Below the pieces are notes generated by a model, which did no database searches, was not told the origin of the DNA, and saw nothing but the letters and a program-made list of their open reading frames with translations. This document shows positions 11,996 to 25,400 of a DNA stretch of 64,000 bases, piece by piece. The stretch's first letter is position 1. Every line of letters begins with the position of its first letter. Location of the stretch: positions 358,126-422,125 of the forward strand of contig JAQGDQ010000069.1 in assembly GCA_030141605.1 (NCBI GenBank), written 5' to 3'. The stretch is from Tubiluchus corallicola. Its lineage: Eukaryota; Priapulida; Priapulimorpha; Priapulimorphida; Tubiluchidae. The position numbers and the translations under genes were made by a program.

Positions 11996-14900
11996 TTAGT
12001 ATTTTATCTCAGAGGATTTTCCTTGACAATGAGTTAAATTCCTGTTCTGCCACAACTGCTAACCTTGAATGACCACTTGTCTTATTTGGAAGCAGTAAAT
12101 AATTGTTTACTTTTATTTACGTAATAGCAGTAACCAAGTTACTTTTACTTTTTTAGCCATTGATGTTTCGAAATCATTTACAGTCTCAGTGATTATAGCT
12201 GCTTTTTTTAATTGTCAGTGATATTATTTTGATGTAATGATAATGTTATTTTGTACTAGTGACCTTGTGTGTAGACATTATTGTAATTATATATCGGTGA
12301 TTTTATTCTAATGTTTTGTGAAATTATTTTGTTGTTGAACGCTACTGTGGAGTAATTTTGTTTAGACTGTTGGCACTTGCTGCCGTCTGGCGTGAGGTTT
12401 TAAAAACTCGTTGGCTTCAAAGACTGTGCATATCAGTAGTTACTATGAGCGTTTTATTTTATGTTTTTATGAAATTCTTTTAGTAATACTAGCGTGACTG
12501 TTTGTAAAAATTCTTGTGATAGTAAACTGAACTGAGATCTCTTTATAAATAATTTAGATGTATCACTAATAGTGTGACAAAAATCCAAATTGTTGTTATG
12601 TACAGATATAATTTTGTCTTGTATTCTTATAATTATTACAGTAGATTAAATACATAATCTTGTTTTCCTAAAGTAATTGTAGTGTTCTACTGATTTTCAT
12701 TTTAAACATTTTAGCAACTAATTATAATGCTGTCTGTTAACACACAAAACACATTTTAAGTTTGGTTAAAACTAGGAATTGTTTATTTAACTGCGACATA
12801 GGCACCTTCAATTGCACTGACATTTTGATTTCAACAAAAATATCTTTTACAATCACCATACAAGTAACTTGAGGCTCTCTACGTGCCGCAAAACTTGCTT
12901 TTAAATCTACTAGGCCCTAATGCATATAAAAATAAGCATGCACAAATATTGAACTGTACAAAACAATGCAATTTTATAACTAACTTGGCACATTAAATGA
13001 GAAAAACTTCCAATAATATTATTGGAAGATGTCATATATTTTTATTAGCATGGTTATGGTTTGATTTCACCAGATAAGAAAATGAACACTGATCTTACTT
13101 TTGGCAAGTAGACATTTCTTAAATAAAAATAACGGTTTTTCATGTTCTTAAAAGAAACAAAACTTGGCAATGTTATTTAAGGGTCACAGTATGGACTTTG
13201 ATTCATACAGTCCATTATTAAGAATTCTGCTAATATACAGTATCACCAAGTTACACAGAAAGTATTTGCTAATCTGTTTACATGATAAACTGTCATCAAC
13301 AAACGCTCAAACGAAGCACATCATTTTGAATGTAAATGGCATAATAATAATGATTTTACAATCATAGCAAAAATAATTTCACAAAAAATTTTGATCCCAA
13401 CATCATCATGGTCCCGACAACACCACTTTTTGTAAAACGAGTAAAAACTTTGCTTAAAATTTTGATTCAACAAAATTTTGATTAAATAAAATCATGTCAT
13501 GACCTAAGCAACATAGATCTTCATTGTCGTCAAATTTTACATGTATTTGTTAATTAACTTTTCCCCAACCTGATTCAGGCAGCTATTTCATTTTTTGTAA
13601 AATGAATATGAAGAATTCAGTGGCAGTAAACGATAAAAAATATATAATTTTCTATGATATAAAAACTATGGCAGCAAAACACATAATTGTTGATTATACA
13701 TACACACATATACAAAATCAACAGGTAATTTTTTAATACAAAATGATATGTTTAGATATTGGTCTGTTACATTCAAAGGCAAGCAATATCACCTATACCT
13801 ACAAGGAAGCAGACAAATACACAAGCTTAAATGTGCTGCCATCTCGTAACAAAATAAAAAAGTTTAAACAAAAAAACGAACTTTAGGCCTTTATATTAAA
13901 TGCAGAATTAATTATTAACTAATAATGATTAAGCTTGGTAGCCACGTTGTAAGTAAAAATGCAACAAAATATTTACAAATGTTTTGATCATTATTACTAA
14001 TTTATGTACATATACAAAATTATACACAAATCACGCCATAGTACCTTTATATTGAAAGCGACAAGAATGGGCAGAGTCGATAAATACCTTTAATTAATGA
14101 ATAAGACATTAATAAAACTAGTCCATGTTAGAATACTAAAGTAAGATAAGAATAAGAACAATAAGCATATTAAGAATTAATTACGTCTATGATTATCACT
14201 GACTTACGTCTGGCTAACGTGATAAAGAGATTGAGCTAACATGTCTGTTGACATTCATTATAAGGACGCCGACATACAATTCCATATAAAAGCAGCTTTG
14301 TGGCAATCACGGAAAAGTAAGCTTTATAACTTTTTGATAATTATTTTCTTGACTGCTCCTTTCCGAAAAGCTACAGACGATGCAAGCCCAAAGCTTATAT
14401 TGTAAAGTTTGGTCCTCTTTATAATAGTCTTGTTATAACACCCCTTACCAGAGACCATTTTCCGATCGTTTCTTAATTCAAAGATCCATCTTTTTCTATG
14501 CGGGTTAAAAGCGTGTGACGCCTCAACAAAAGCATTCCTCAACTGTCAAGCAGCTTTTCTTACGCTGAAAATGCGCAAACGGAACTAATACACTCTCCAA
14601 GCAAACAGCTTGAAACATTGGCCAACGCTTTGTTTGTCAAAAATCTTCATTCTTTGTCATGAAGAAAACTGGTTTTAACGATTTCTGAGTGTCTTAAATC
14701 CCGAAAAGAAAGGAGCGCACATATCTCGGTGGGGGGCGCTTGCAGGGTTCAACAATAGACTTGTCTTCGCGTGGGTTATAAACTTTTCAAAAAAAAATAT
14801 TAAGAAATTTACGAGTTTAGGTTTACTATTTAGAACAACTCAAAAGTTTATGCTAAGCAAAAATGATCCCCTTTCCGTAAAAGAGATCTATTCTAAATTT

Positions 14901-15321
14901 TATTTTGTAGAATAAATTTGGCATAAGCAGCAAAAATAATGCGAAACTGTTTCAAAAATGATTTAAACGAATTCTTCTGCAGGCTTTAATTATAAGGCGT
15001 TTAAATTAGAATTTCGAGACTCATCAGATATTAGATGACGACTTCGGATTAAAAATCTTCGTGTGGCGCAAAAATCCCCGAAAAACTTTCCGCTAAAACA
15101 TTACGTCAAATCATACTTCATATGTGTAAAAAGGAATTCGGTTTATGCATATTTGCCATTTCTTTTGGTTATTTATTTTGCTTGTAATAATTTAGCCAAC
15201 CAACACGTAAAGACATTTTGCAATTATTCCAATACAAAAAAGATACAATGTATGTAAAAACTATAATGAAGAGATGAACATAGTAAGTAATAAAGAGGTG
15301 GATAAAAATTATTTAATAATT

Positions 15322-15327
15322 TTTATT
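15322..15327 (-). terminator. Candidate ELK polyadenylation signal
   Basis: This is the first AATAAA hexamer I find on the minus strand downstream of the ELK stop, about 1.08 kb after it. In AT-rich DNA the hexamer is frequent by chance, and the A/T skew suggests the transcript could run on to a second hexamer near 12782. Confidence 0.25.
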
Positions 15328-16401
15328 GAACTACAGGATGCCAAAATAATTCCTGTATAATAAAATACTTCAGGGGCAGCAATCTCTAGATTGACCACGC
15401 TTTCACAAAAAAAACAAACTCACAAATCAAAAACAGGCATAGTAATCAGAACGGCACATTGTAAAATAATTCTTGTAAAAATTTGGTTTCCCAGTCATAA
15501 GTAGCTCTGTAAAGGAAGTCAATTAGCAAAATCTTATTGAATCTCAGGCACAAAGTTTTTAGGTTACTTGTACTTGTAAAGAAAGTTGCTGATTTATGAG
15601 GCACATAATTTGTGAACCAGCCCCTTCTCAGGGTGTCTACTGGATCCGCCCCCATGTGACCCAGCCTAGGCCTGCTGATGTGTTTATCTAAGAAAAGGAT
15701 CAAGGAACTGGATTAGAGACAAAGAGACGTTAAAGATACCTGCAGGCGCTGAATAAACAGTGAACAGGAACTTGAGATTTCCTTGTGTCAGATGAAAAGT
15801 TAAAACTTTACATTCAAATGGGACTGACGTTTTTAAGCAAACCGTAACAGAATCTGTCCTAATAACAAAACTGTGCATCTGAGAAGAGTATAATAGGCAC
15901 CCAGCAGAGCAGAGGGTTATGGACATGTAATCTGACAAAAAGACACCCTGATCTAGTCCCTAGAGTCCTAGACGTAAACTCACAAAATGAAAAATTGTCT
16001 TTAGGTGTACACGCATTTCACTTTTTCCATTCACTCACTTTGCAACACGAATAAATTGAGGGTAATTCCAAACTTTGTGTGGAATTTAGGAAGTAATGAA
16101 TGCAGAATGTAACATTACTGCAATAAACTGGCAAGAGACAGAAACAGTCGGATGGCAAGAGTTGAATGAGTATTTAGAAGGTTCTAGAGTTTTTTGATTA
16201 AAGATGAGTATTAAAAAGAAATGCTTCTAATTAAATCTTGCACTACTGAATTTAAATGTAACACAAATGACAACCTTCCTGTTTCAACAATGCTGCAAGC
16301 ATCATCACTCTGTATCTAAAAATAAAGGTACAAAATGGGTTTTTGATTGTGATCAGGTAAACTAGATTGCAATCAATATAAAAGTACTATGGTTTTCGTT
16401 G

Positions 16402-17628
16402 TCATAATGCCGTGATCGGCTTCGTCGACGTCGAAGATGTGGATGCCGATGGCAACAGCAACGGCGACGATGCACTGCGAGACATGGACCCATATGATGC
16501 TGCAGGAAAAAGACCCAGCGGAGAATACGACGGAAACTGGAAGGCTGTGCCCGATGACCTAAAAGAAGGGCTGAGAGAAAGTGGACTAGGGGAACCCAAG
16601 TAAAAGGATTGAAAGAAGTTGTTGGGAGTAAGAATTGGGCTTGGCACGGGGAACATACCACTTGGGCTAGGGTAAGGCACTGAGTTTAATAAACTAGCCT
16701 GTGTGAGATTAAGGGGACATGGTCTAGTGCGACCAGATGCTGTTGTTGTCGTTGATGAATTGCTACGGGTCCTTGATGATGTTGATGTTAATGAGACTTG
16801 GGGCTTGGAGTTGTGCAATGTTAATGGACTACTGGATTTTGATCTCTTCTCATGATCACTTGCTGATTTTGATGATTTTGCATTTTCTTCATCGCTGTTA
16901 TTTCGAAGAAGCGGCGAGGAAGTACGCTTTGGTGATGCAGAACGGTCCCGTACCACATCTATTGGACTCTCGCTTCGTGATCGCCGACACGGGCTTCCCT
17001 CTTCTTTTACTGAAATGGACGGACTTCGTCTTTGTTCTTGGTTTCGCTTTTGCTCTAGACTTCCCTCAGAGCTGCTAGAACATCGGGGGCTGCTAGGCTC
17101 ATATCTATCGCGTCGTTCTATCTGCTCTCTTTGAAATTCTAATTCACGTGGACTTGTTTGCTTCCAAAGCCTGTCACTAGGTGGTAATAAAAACATGGGA
17201 CTAGTCGCTTGGAGTGGACTCAAGTCAGCCCTGTAGGACCCCATGAATGCCGGGTGCAGAGGCGTGGGAGTCAGTGGCAAGTATGATGGTCGTAAAGAAC
17301 CGTCCTTTGCAAGTGTCTCCATTTTGATTTTGAAAGGAATTTTCGTTTCAGTTTTTACGATTTCTGGAAAAGACACAAAGCGGTACACAAACTTCTGTCC
17401 TAGCACCTTCTTAATGATATTCTTATCATAATAATAGCGCAACGCGCGACTTAGCTTGTCATAGTTCATGTTGTGCTTGTTCTTGCGCAAGCCCCACAAT
17501 CGTGCCACCTCTTCAGCATTGATGAGCTTGAACTCTCCTTCATTGTTAGTCCAGGTGATGATGTCACTATACTGGTTGCTAAGCAACAGCTCCAGAAGGA
17601 ACTGCCATAGGGTAATGCTAGATTCCAT
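16402..17628 (-). CDS. ELK: ELK-type ETS transcription factor (ternary complex factor family), single coding exon
   Basis: Nuclear ETS activator of 408 residues. In vertebrates ELK1/3/4 bind GGAA sites with SRF and are activated by MAP kinases (family knowledge). The ETS domain is at the extreme N-terminus (residues 5-86), as in the ELK group: [12 protein letters not shown], the wing/turn LWGLRKNK and the recognition helix [21 protein letters not shown] sumoylation-type motif is at 207-210. A MAPK-docking D-site-like RTRPCPLNL is at 300-308. A C-domain-like Ser/Thr-Pro segment (about 329-370) ends in FQFP (363-366), the FxFP ERK-docking motif. The middle is Ser/Arg-rich. I could not pick out the SRF-binding B-box. 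The start is supported because a minus-strand acceptor (TTTCTTACAG) ends at 17634, placing the ATG five bases into the exon; at least one non-coding 5' exon must lie upstream. Orthology to one vertebrate ELK is not implied. Confidence 0.93.
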   Translation of the reverse strand: MESSITLWQFLLELLLSNQYSDIITWTNNEGEFKLINAEEVARLWGLRKNKHNMNYDKLSRALRYYYDKNIIKKVLGQKFVYRFVSFPEIVKTETKIPFKIKMETLAKDGSLRPSYLPLTPTPLHPAFMGSYRADLSPLQATSPMFLLPPSDRLWKQTSPRELEFQREQIERRDRYEPSSPRCSSSSEGSLEQKRNQEQRRSPSISVKEEGSPCRRSRSESPIDVVRDRSASPKRTSSPLLRNNSDEENAKSSKSASDHEKRSKSSSPLTLHNSKPQVSLTSTSSRTRSNSSTTTTASGRTRPCPLNLTQASLLNSVPYPSPSGMFPVPSPILTPNNFFQSFYLGSPSPLSLSPSFRSSGTAFQFPSYSPLGLFPAASYGSMSRSASSPLLLPSASTSSTSTKPITAL

Positions 17629-19589
17629 TCCAGCTGTAAGAAAAAAATCATATTAATTAGTAATTAAAATACAGGTCAACCAGTGTAGGTTAATAAACAT
17701 ACAATAACGACGACAACTGCAGTGATGTTGCCTGTTTTACCCATCTGTGGCAAGGATATATTTCCACTACTACAGAGCGAAAGACCTAGAAATGGTGACA
17801 AATGTGGCGGAACAGAAACTGCAGAACAACACTACTCATATTGTATGTCAACAGATAGTGATAATAAGTACCAGTAAACCAAGTGAAATTGATTTCACTC
17901 ACGTCTTGTAAATCACTTGGAAGCTTACAATGGAAGTGAAGAAAAAATTGCTTGTGCAACTGGGACTTGATTCCATAACTCAGTCTTAATTGCTAGAGAG
18001 TAATCACAGGTGTAGCTATTAAGACTATGTTTACCAGACTGTTTTAAAACTGCAACTGTTTTGTAACATGAATAATTTAGCACTTATTTATAAAGCTGTT
18101 TATTTGCCAGTTCAGCTCCACGTGAATGGAATAAACTTCCGTTTAGCTTGCGTACTACTACCGATTTTGGCCGTTTTAAAATGAGCCTTTAAACCTTTTT
18201 ACTATAACGTTTAATTAATGTGGGACTTAAAGCTTATTTTTACTATATCGTTTATTCACTTGTCTTGTGAATTTTTTACTGTATACTTATATATCTTTAT
18301 TGCAGCCACTCTTGTTGTACACTTGTTTTGTAGCAAACCTAATGACAATAATTGCCGATTTATGCGCTTTACACATAAATTATCATTATCATTATATCAC
18401 TATTTAGCAATTTTTACAACAAAGTGTTTCGTGTACATTGAAAACACATCTTCCAAGATTCCAAATGTTTACATAAAGACAATGAATCATGGTTTTTTGT
18501 ATCAAAGGGTAAAAAGCGTTTAAAACTCCGATTTTCGCAACATTTCTATATCAGATCTACTAGTCTACAAATATATATGCGCTTACTTGGTTTTGCAGCA
18601 ATATACTACTAGAACTTAGCTTCTGACATCTAACATCTGACATTTGCAAGTGATAGTAAATTACAAACTACCCAACAAACAAAATAATAATTCATCTCTT
18701 TATCTCTCGCGTAAATTCTACCGTCTGCAGTTGCTTTCCCACGTCTGTTACACAAATTTCAACACATTCCTAACAAAAGCACACAAAAACGCACATAAAC
18801 ACAATTACACTCACGTTATAAAACTGTTGTATCTCGTACACAAGAGAGCTGTCTATGCTATTTACATTTTAAACTCATATAATCTCATGCACGCACTTCC
18901 GGGTGCAAGCGTTATATTATAAAGAGCAGTCGTTTGGTAAGACGGCTACAGGGTCAATGGGACTGCCGCTGGTGTTATAGTTTTGGTACATTGTGCAATA
19001 TAACAGATAAGAAACCATAATACAGTACCGCCAATCGCAAACTGTTTAATATCAAACGGATAAATACGAAATGGCAAATAAAATAAACAAGCGTAGAGTA
19101 ATTCTATGTCAAGAGCTCAAGACGAGGGCACGTTTGAGTATTTGAAAAGATTCACACTTGAGATAGACAGACAGACAGATAAATCAGACCTATATATTTA
19201 TAGGGTAAAGTGGGAAAATTTTAATAATACATGCTGATATAGATGCGTAAAGGTAAGTCATACCTATACGCATAGGTATACTTCTGACAAGCAGAGCAGA
19301 AATAACACTGTAGGTTTAATTAAATAATATTTACTCTCATTTGTGATTAATATAGAGGGCCATTAGATTTTTATGATACATTATAAAATGTTAAAAAGTT
19401 TTTGCATCAAAGTAATTCAATGCAAAAACGCATCAGCAATAAAAACATGTTGCAGTGAACTTCTAAATGCATTCAAGATAAGAGACATACCAAGGTACAT
19501 GCACTCATCCAGGTATGTAAATTTATAAAACATAAAACGACATAAAATAAGTAAACGAACGAACAGGCAAAGTAGTACTTGCAGCACCA

Positions 19590-19691
19590 ATAGTGGTAGA
19601 AGTAATAGTAGTGGTAGTGGCAGTGATGGTGGCAGGGGTGGAAGCAACGACAGAAGCAGGAATAGTAGTTGCAGCAGCAGCAGCAGTAATA

Positions 19692-19755
<64 letters not shown>

Positions 19756-19825
19756 TGGTGGTGGTGGTGGCGGCAGCAGCAGCAGTAGTAATAGTGGTAG
19801 TAGTAATGGTAGTGGTAGCAGCAGC

Positions 19826-19890
<65 letters not shown>

Positions 19891-20132
19891 AAGTAGTAGT
19901 AGTAGTAGCAGCAGCAGCAATAAAAGCAGTAGCAGCAGCAGTAGTAGTAATAGTGGTAGTAATGGCAGCAGCAGCAGCAGCAGTGGCAAGAGCAGCAGCA
20001 GCAGCAGTAAAAGCAGTAGCAGTAGTAGCAGCAGCAGTAAAAGCAGTAGTAGTAGCAGCAGCAGTAATAGTGGTAGTAGTAGCAGCAGCAGCATTAGAAA
20101 CAGTAGTAGCAGCAAGAGCAGCAGCAGCACGT
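19590..20132. repeat. Interrupted AGT/AGC (CTA/CTG) trinucleotide tract
   Basis: About 540 bp of mixed AGT and AGC triplets with GGT, AAT and AAA variants, including two uninterrupted AGT runs around 19700-19750 and 19830-19890. It gives long poly-Val/Ala (+) and poly-Leu (-) frames that are repeat artefacts. It lies about 2 kb upstream of the ELK coding exon and is AGC/AGT on the + strand, so CTG/CTA on the ELK sense strand if transcribed. Confidence 0.95.
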
Positions 20133-21060
20133 AATTAATTTGCTGAATAAGCAAATGTGCAATGCAAAGGACAAAACATGCAATGGATAACCGTCCGTCA
20201 CAGACAGTTTCAAAAGAATTAGAAAATAAAAATGTTACGTTAATTTATCTAGAGTCATTGCTCAAATGAAATCAGAAGAAGCAAATACATGTAGTCAGTT
20301 TAAACGTCCCACCACGTGGCTTGAGCTTGCCGTCTGTGACGTCTGGTTCTTATTACGTTTCATTGTTTGTTATGAATAAGGATTATTGTAAATAGGCCCA
20401 CCGCTGCCACTACAAGCACAGCTGAATCACACGCTTAAAAGCTACACCAAAGAAAGTTTGAGACCCTGGGAATATTGCATATTATTGATGTCACGTGCTG
20501 CACTCTGGCGGCTGGAGTTGAGGCAATCGCGACAAACAAAGATGTCAAAAGGGAAACGCGCAGGAACAGATGTTGGAAATGTGAGCTGACCATTAGACGC
20601 GAGCGCGACCCCTGGCAGGGAGGAAGTAAGTTGTTGAGCGTAATCCGGGATGAGACTCGTGAGCGTCCTAGTGTCTGGTTACAGAAAGATGTCAAAGAAT
20701 AAAAAATACATGATTCATTGTTAAAAACGCAGAATATAAACCCATGTCTATGAACAAATCGTAACTAACCAAGAGGTACAAAACACTGGATGAGTAAACC
20801 CTTTAATTTTTGGACACTAAGAGCCAGAAACTTGATTCTTAAATTAAACTAGCACTAGCTTGAAAAACCGAATATAGAATATCACAGTATTTAAAGCACA
20901 AGTGGAACCATCTACTAAAATATTATCAAGCCAACAGAAGTTAGTGGATCTTACGTTGAAAGATGTTAATAATGAATAGCTACATTAGCTTAACCAAGAG
21001 TATTTTTCAGTGGTACGGCTTCGTGAAACATCACCATATTGACTGTACCAGTTTTGCTGT

Positions 21061-21071
21061 ATAATAACAAC

Positions 21072-21109
<38 letters not shown>

Positions 21110-21110
21110 G
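21061..21110. repeat. (AAT)n microsatellite
   Basis: About 15 AAT units, with AAC variants at the left end. Confidence 0.95.
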
Positions 21111-22229
21111 TAAATTATTTAAGATTCTAAGTCACGGATAACTCATAATCAGACTTAACTGTCGTTAGTTTTTACATAATATATTTACTAATGCCATTGT
21201 TGGCAAAAATGGATTAATTCCTAGTGAAATGCAGACTTACAAAACAAAATCTTTAACAAATGAAAACAAACACGTATAAAATTTTGAATGTGCCACACAT
21301 TTGAAACAACAACAAGTCAGCCTATATAGTGCCCAGTATTGCTAATAATAATCACGTGGAGATAAACGGATGGCAAAATATAATTTGCGCTTCTTCATTG
21401 ATTTAGTAAAAAAATAAAGACATAAAACCAAAGAATATAGTTAATGCCGAGCATTTTTATAAAAGCTAAAATCACATATTTTATAAACAACAGGCTTGAT
21501 TGATAGTTGTATAATAACTCTCTTAACAAGTCGTTTATATGTCTACAAATACTTAATGCTCAATCCCAATACATACATAAAAAGTGTCTTTTCTCATTTA
21601 TATATCTTCCCATCGACTTTACACATCACCATCAGTAATTTGCATGCAATCAGATTAAGCCCTACGCTTCAAAATTGCAATAGTCATTTTGGATTTCAGT
21701 TAATATGAAAAATGAAAATGCTATAATAGGCGAAATATTTTTATATGATGAAAACTGCGCTGGGCAACGGCTTGGTTCCACTGTATTACATGAAATACAC
21801 AAAACTTACATTGCATATCCGACACCAACATCATTCTGCTATCCAGTCTTTATGATATGCTGCAACTTTCATCATCATCTCTGTCACCTCTAGCTAATCT
21901 TTCACCGTCGGGTCTTCAGCTGACCCAACTGTACAAGAAATTAAAGCAAGTTCGACACCTAACAATACATAGGAAATATCCGACCAGCACAAGGAGACAG
22001 AACACGTTGAGTTTCTACCAAGTTTGCACAACTTTGTGATTAAAAGTCTAGCCTAGCGCACAGATGTGCACTCCACGCTACGTGCGCATGGGGCAGATCT
22101 TTACTCATCAGTGATAATAATCAGGGGGTGCTGATGGAAGCAATGTCAAATCACTCAATAAGTAGATTTTGTTGCCAACACTTAACATTAGTAATACATT
22201 ATCAAACCATATCATAGTGCTCATGTTTT

Positions 22230-22421
22230 ATGCAGATGTCTGTTTTTTATTTTCGCAACTGGGTGTTTATTTATTTTCTTGTTATCTTGGCTGCCACCCT
22301 CGCGGGTGCTGCTGTTAAGTTTCTGTCTTTTGTGAGTCAGGAACGAAAAGCGGCTGGTAACTTGGGTGACCCGGAACTTTTACAAGCAATGGAATTTCAA
22401 TATCACAACCACGTTGTTTAA
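22230..22421 (+). CDS. Possible small single-pass membrane protein or terminal exon
   Basis: Unrecognised 63-codon frame, listed because its codon use is more GC-rich than the surroundings and its composition is not repeat-like. Residues about 11-31 (WVFIYFLVILAATLAG core) look like one transmembrane helix, followed by a charged tail (QERKAAGNLGDPELLQAMEF) ending HNHVV. The frame could start at ATG 22230 or at ATG 22236. The sequence before 22236 reads TTTTATGCAG, so it could instead be a last exon starting at 22236. I know of no family match and see no flanking exons, so a chance frame is quite possible. Confidence 0.25.
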   Translation: MQMSVFYFRNWVFIYFLVILAATLAGAAVKFLSFVSQERKAAGNLGDPELLQAMEFQYHNHVV

Positions 22422-25400
22422 CTGATTATTTTTATCATTGAGTAACGTGTATGGTATCATTAAAATATAGCACTGAATACATACTGAAAGTGCAAAGATT
22501 CAACGAACTTCCTTCTTCTTAGTTGTAAGTTAGCCTATAACTAGATGGTAGGCAAGAACAACGCAGTAGCTTAAGCCAACCTCGGGGACTAGTGACATGA
22601 CGTCAATATCTCTAAAACAAGGCAGATACAATGTTCCGGCTAAATGCTTAAAACCAGTCGGCAACAATTTATAACAACATAAACAACGAAAATGAATTCA
22701 TAACACTGGCATGACGCAACGTGTATTGTACGCCGCTTTTAAAACTTGTCAAACATACGAAAGGGCATTTTGGTGAAATTGGTATTACAGAAATGCAAAT
22801 TATAATTTATAAAATATTTATTATGGCGTTGAAGAAAAAGTTATTCGGAACCTTTCCAATTTACAGGAACTTAAAAATACCCAAGAATATCATAATTTCG
22901 CATCTTAACAGAGCTGTTCCTCTGCTCTAGTCTAGGCAATTAAAAAGTTAGCTTCAAATCATTAGTTTGTATAAACGTAAATCACCAAGACAGGTATCCA
23001 ACTATCTCCGCGGGTGTAATTAGAGTTCCACCATGAATTACAGAATTTAAGAAAGGCACGTACACTTGGTAGTACTCAGTGCCACTGTTTCAATTAGAGT
23101 CTGTACCACTGCCATTTACCCCCAAAATTATGGGTGACTTCACTAAAACTCGTATGCCCAATGGCATGACTAAACGATTGTACCTCGCCAGCCGCTGTTT
23201 ACAGGCTGCCAGGTGTGAATATGCCTTTTTAAATCCAAATAAGCACAGGGCATTCGACAGAGACATGTCCGAAAGTTTAGATTTGCTTTCAACAAGCGTG
23301 AGAACCTTCGAAATCAATGCAAGCGAACAATGAGATGTATGGTTACCCATCCGTGCTATATCAGCTTATAGCACTCAAAAGGAAGTTTTAAACTAAACAA
23401 TCTGATTATACAATGCAATGGGTAAACAGACGAAACAAAAGAACAGGCCATGGTGTATTGAAGAAAGAAAACGGACGTTTTTCCGGATGCGTTTTGAAGT
23501 CATAGCACGTCAAGCGCACAAGTTGAGAAACTATTTTAGTGCATTTAAAGTTCCGGAAAGATATTTTAACAATGCGGACAATTAGAATGTGTATTACGTT
23601 GACTGAATGTGGGCTTTCGACTCTCGTAGGCGGAACACAAAATGCCAAAGATTTTAGCATGACCTAGTGATTTTGATGGCCGATTTCTTGTTTAATGTTA
23701 ATAAACAAAATTAAGAATTTTGAAATCGACATCTAGAATGGTTACGTAGCTACTAGCCAATCCAACTCACATCCAAGCATCCACAATAGTAATACCATAT
23801 AAACACAATTATTTAATTGACAGCCACAAATTTAAATCGTTTGAACCTGAAATAAAGTAGCAAGTACAGTCACAGGTTCCAAATTCCAAAATTAACACTA
23901 TAAAACACGAATTTTGGCTTCCGTTGTAAACCTGGAAAGCCGCAGTAGGCAGCTTTATTAATCTTTAGAGAATATCTAAAGCCCCTAAAATGACAATTAA
24001 CATTTACAAATCCGGAATCTGCTTCTATACACCGTGGCACATCGTAGATGTATAGTTTCCGCACTAACTTTACTGTACTACTATATATTAGTGAGCTAGC
24101 TATAGTTTATACTGTGTAATTTGATACGTAGAAATGTTACGATAATGCTATGATAACTGCACCATATATGTTACGATAATTATTTTTCAAAAATACTTTT
24201 TGTCGTGCCATCATACATTCACGGCGCGTTTACTAAGCAATCCGCTGAAGCCTATAGCAGGCAAGTGTTCGGATAGCAGTTTAATAGGGTTTCCTTTCCA
24301 GTTTTTCTTTGGCTCTAGATTAATCTAATAAAGAGGCACCCAAGTGCCGGTGAACGTGACCTTCGTACCTAATTTTAGTGATCAGTAAAATGAATAGAAA
24401 CAATATTTTACTAATACTATCCAGAACCACAGTGAAACGTAAAGAAAACTTCGCAAGAGGTTGGATGTTTTTATCAAAATGTGAACTGCGCGGAAAAATG
24501 TTGGAATTTTTTTGTTGCCATTGATTTCTACAGTAATTTCATTGACTGTAGACACGCCTCCCAGTTAAGCTTGAAGGACATCGCTTTATCACCCTGTGGC
24601 CACTGGACAGTGGTCAGTACATCTCCCACTGGGACTATCTTGTTACTCCCATTTCCTTCTGCTGCAGCTTATTAAGGAGATAACAAATCAAGCAGTACCG
24701 GTTGGTTCTGTCTTTATCTGCTGATCTTATTAGCTGCAGGTGCTGTACCGTCGTAACTTATAGCATTCCAATACATCAGATAATCATTCGCCGTGTTAAT
24801 TATGCATTAGAAATAATCACATGGATTCATCATAACGTGGAAAACATTTACGCTCACTAGAAGCTGTAATTAAGACACAGAAATGGCAGAATATCGAGAA
24901 TCTTCAGTGACGTTAATCATATTAACTTATGCACATAGCAGTGCAAAAACATACTTACTGTCACTTACTGTTACTGTTTGTCACTTACTTATAATCACAA
25001 GAAGAAAGTAATAATAAATAAATAAATAAACGGCAAAGGCACAACGAAATCAAAAGTGGCAGAAATTAAAATTTAAAAGATTACTGAGATACATTATCTA
25101 CAGTAATGTATACTGACATTATACTGAGCGTTAGTATGGATACGGTAATGAAACTGTATGGTCCAATTGTGCAATACATGTATGTATCATTAATGAAGCA
25201 AATGAGTAACCGAGCAAATGAATAAATTAATATTGAATAAACACAGTCAACAAAATGACAAACAAAATACATTAAAAACAGGCCAAAAAGAAAATTTCTT
25301 ACAAAGTTGAATACACATACAAAAAATGAAAGAAATTATTCCACAAAATTTTAAATTGCATTAAACTGAAAGTTTCCGTTTGAATTTAAACATCAACGAT

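Larger units (their letters stand above)
8493..16401. other. Convergent intergenic/3'-UTR interval between TES and ELK
   Basis: No recognisable coding exon is seen in 7.9 kb. By eye the + strand is T-rich from the TES stop to about 12.75 kb and A-rich from there to the ELK stop, the pattern expected if long 3' UTRs on opposite strands meet near 12.75 kb (inference). I found no AATAAA on the + strand between 8493 and about 13100, only ATTAAA variants such as the one near 9029, so the TES 3' end is undefined. A SINE copy lies near 11.8-12.0 kb. Open frames at 15446-15703 and 15684-15938 (-) match nothing I know. Confidence 0.6.

Noticed and set aside
15446-15938. Two overlapping minus-strand frames of about 85 codons as a gene downstream of ELK
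   Set aside because: No recognisable domain, no clear splice signals, and a position inside the likely ELK 3' UTR.
16412-17656. Open frames on the + strand opposite ELK
   Set aside because: Antisense shadows of the ELK coding exon; ETS, D-site and FQFP motifs are only in the minus-strand frame.
19417-20154. Long open frames of poly-Leu (-) and poly-Val/Ala (+)
   Set aside because: Translations of the AGT/AGC triplet tract; no non-repeat domain and no splice context.
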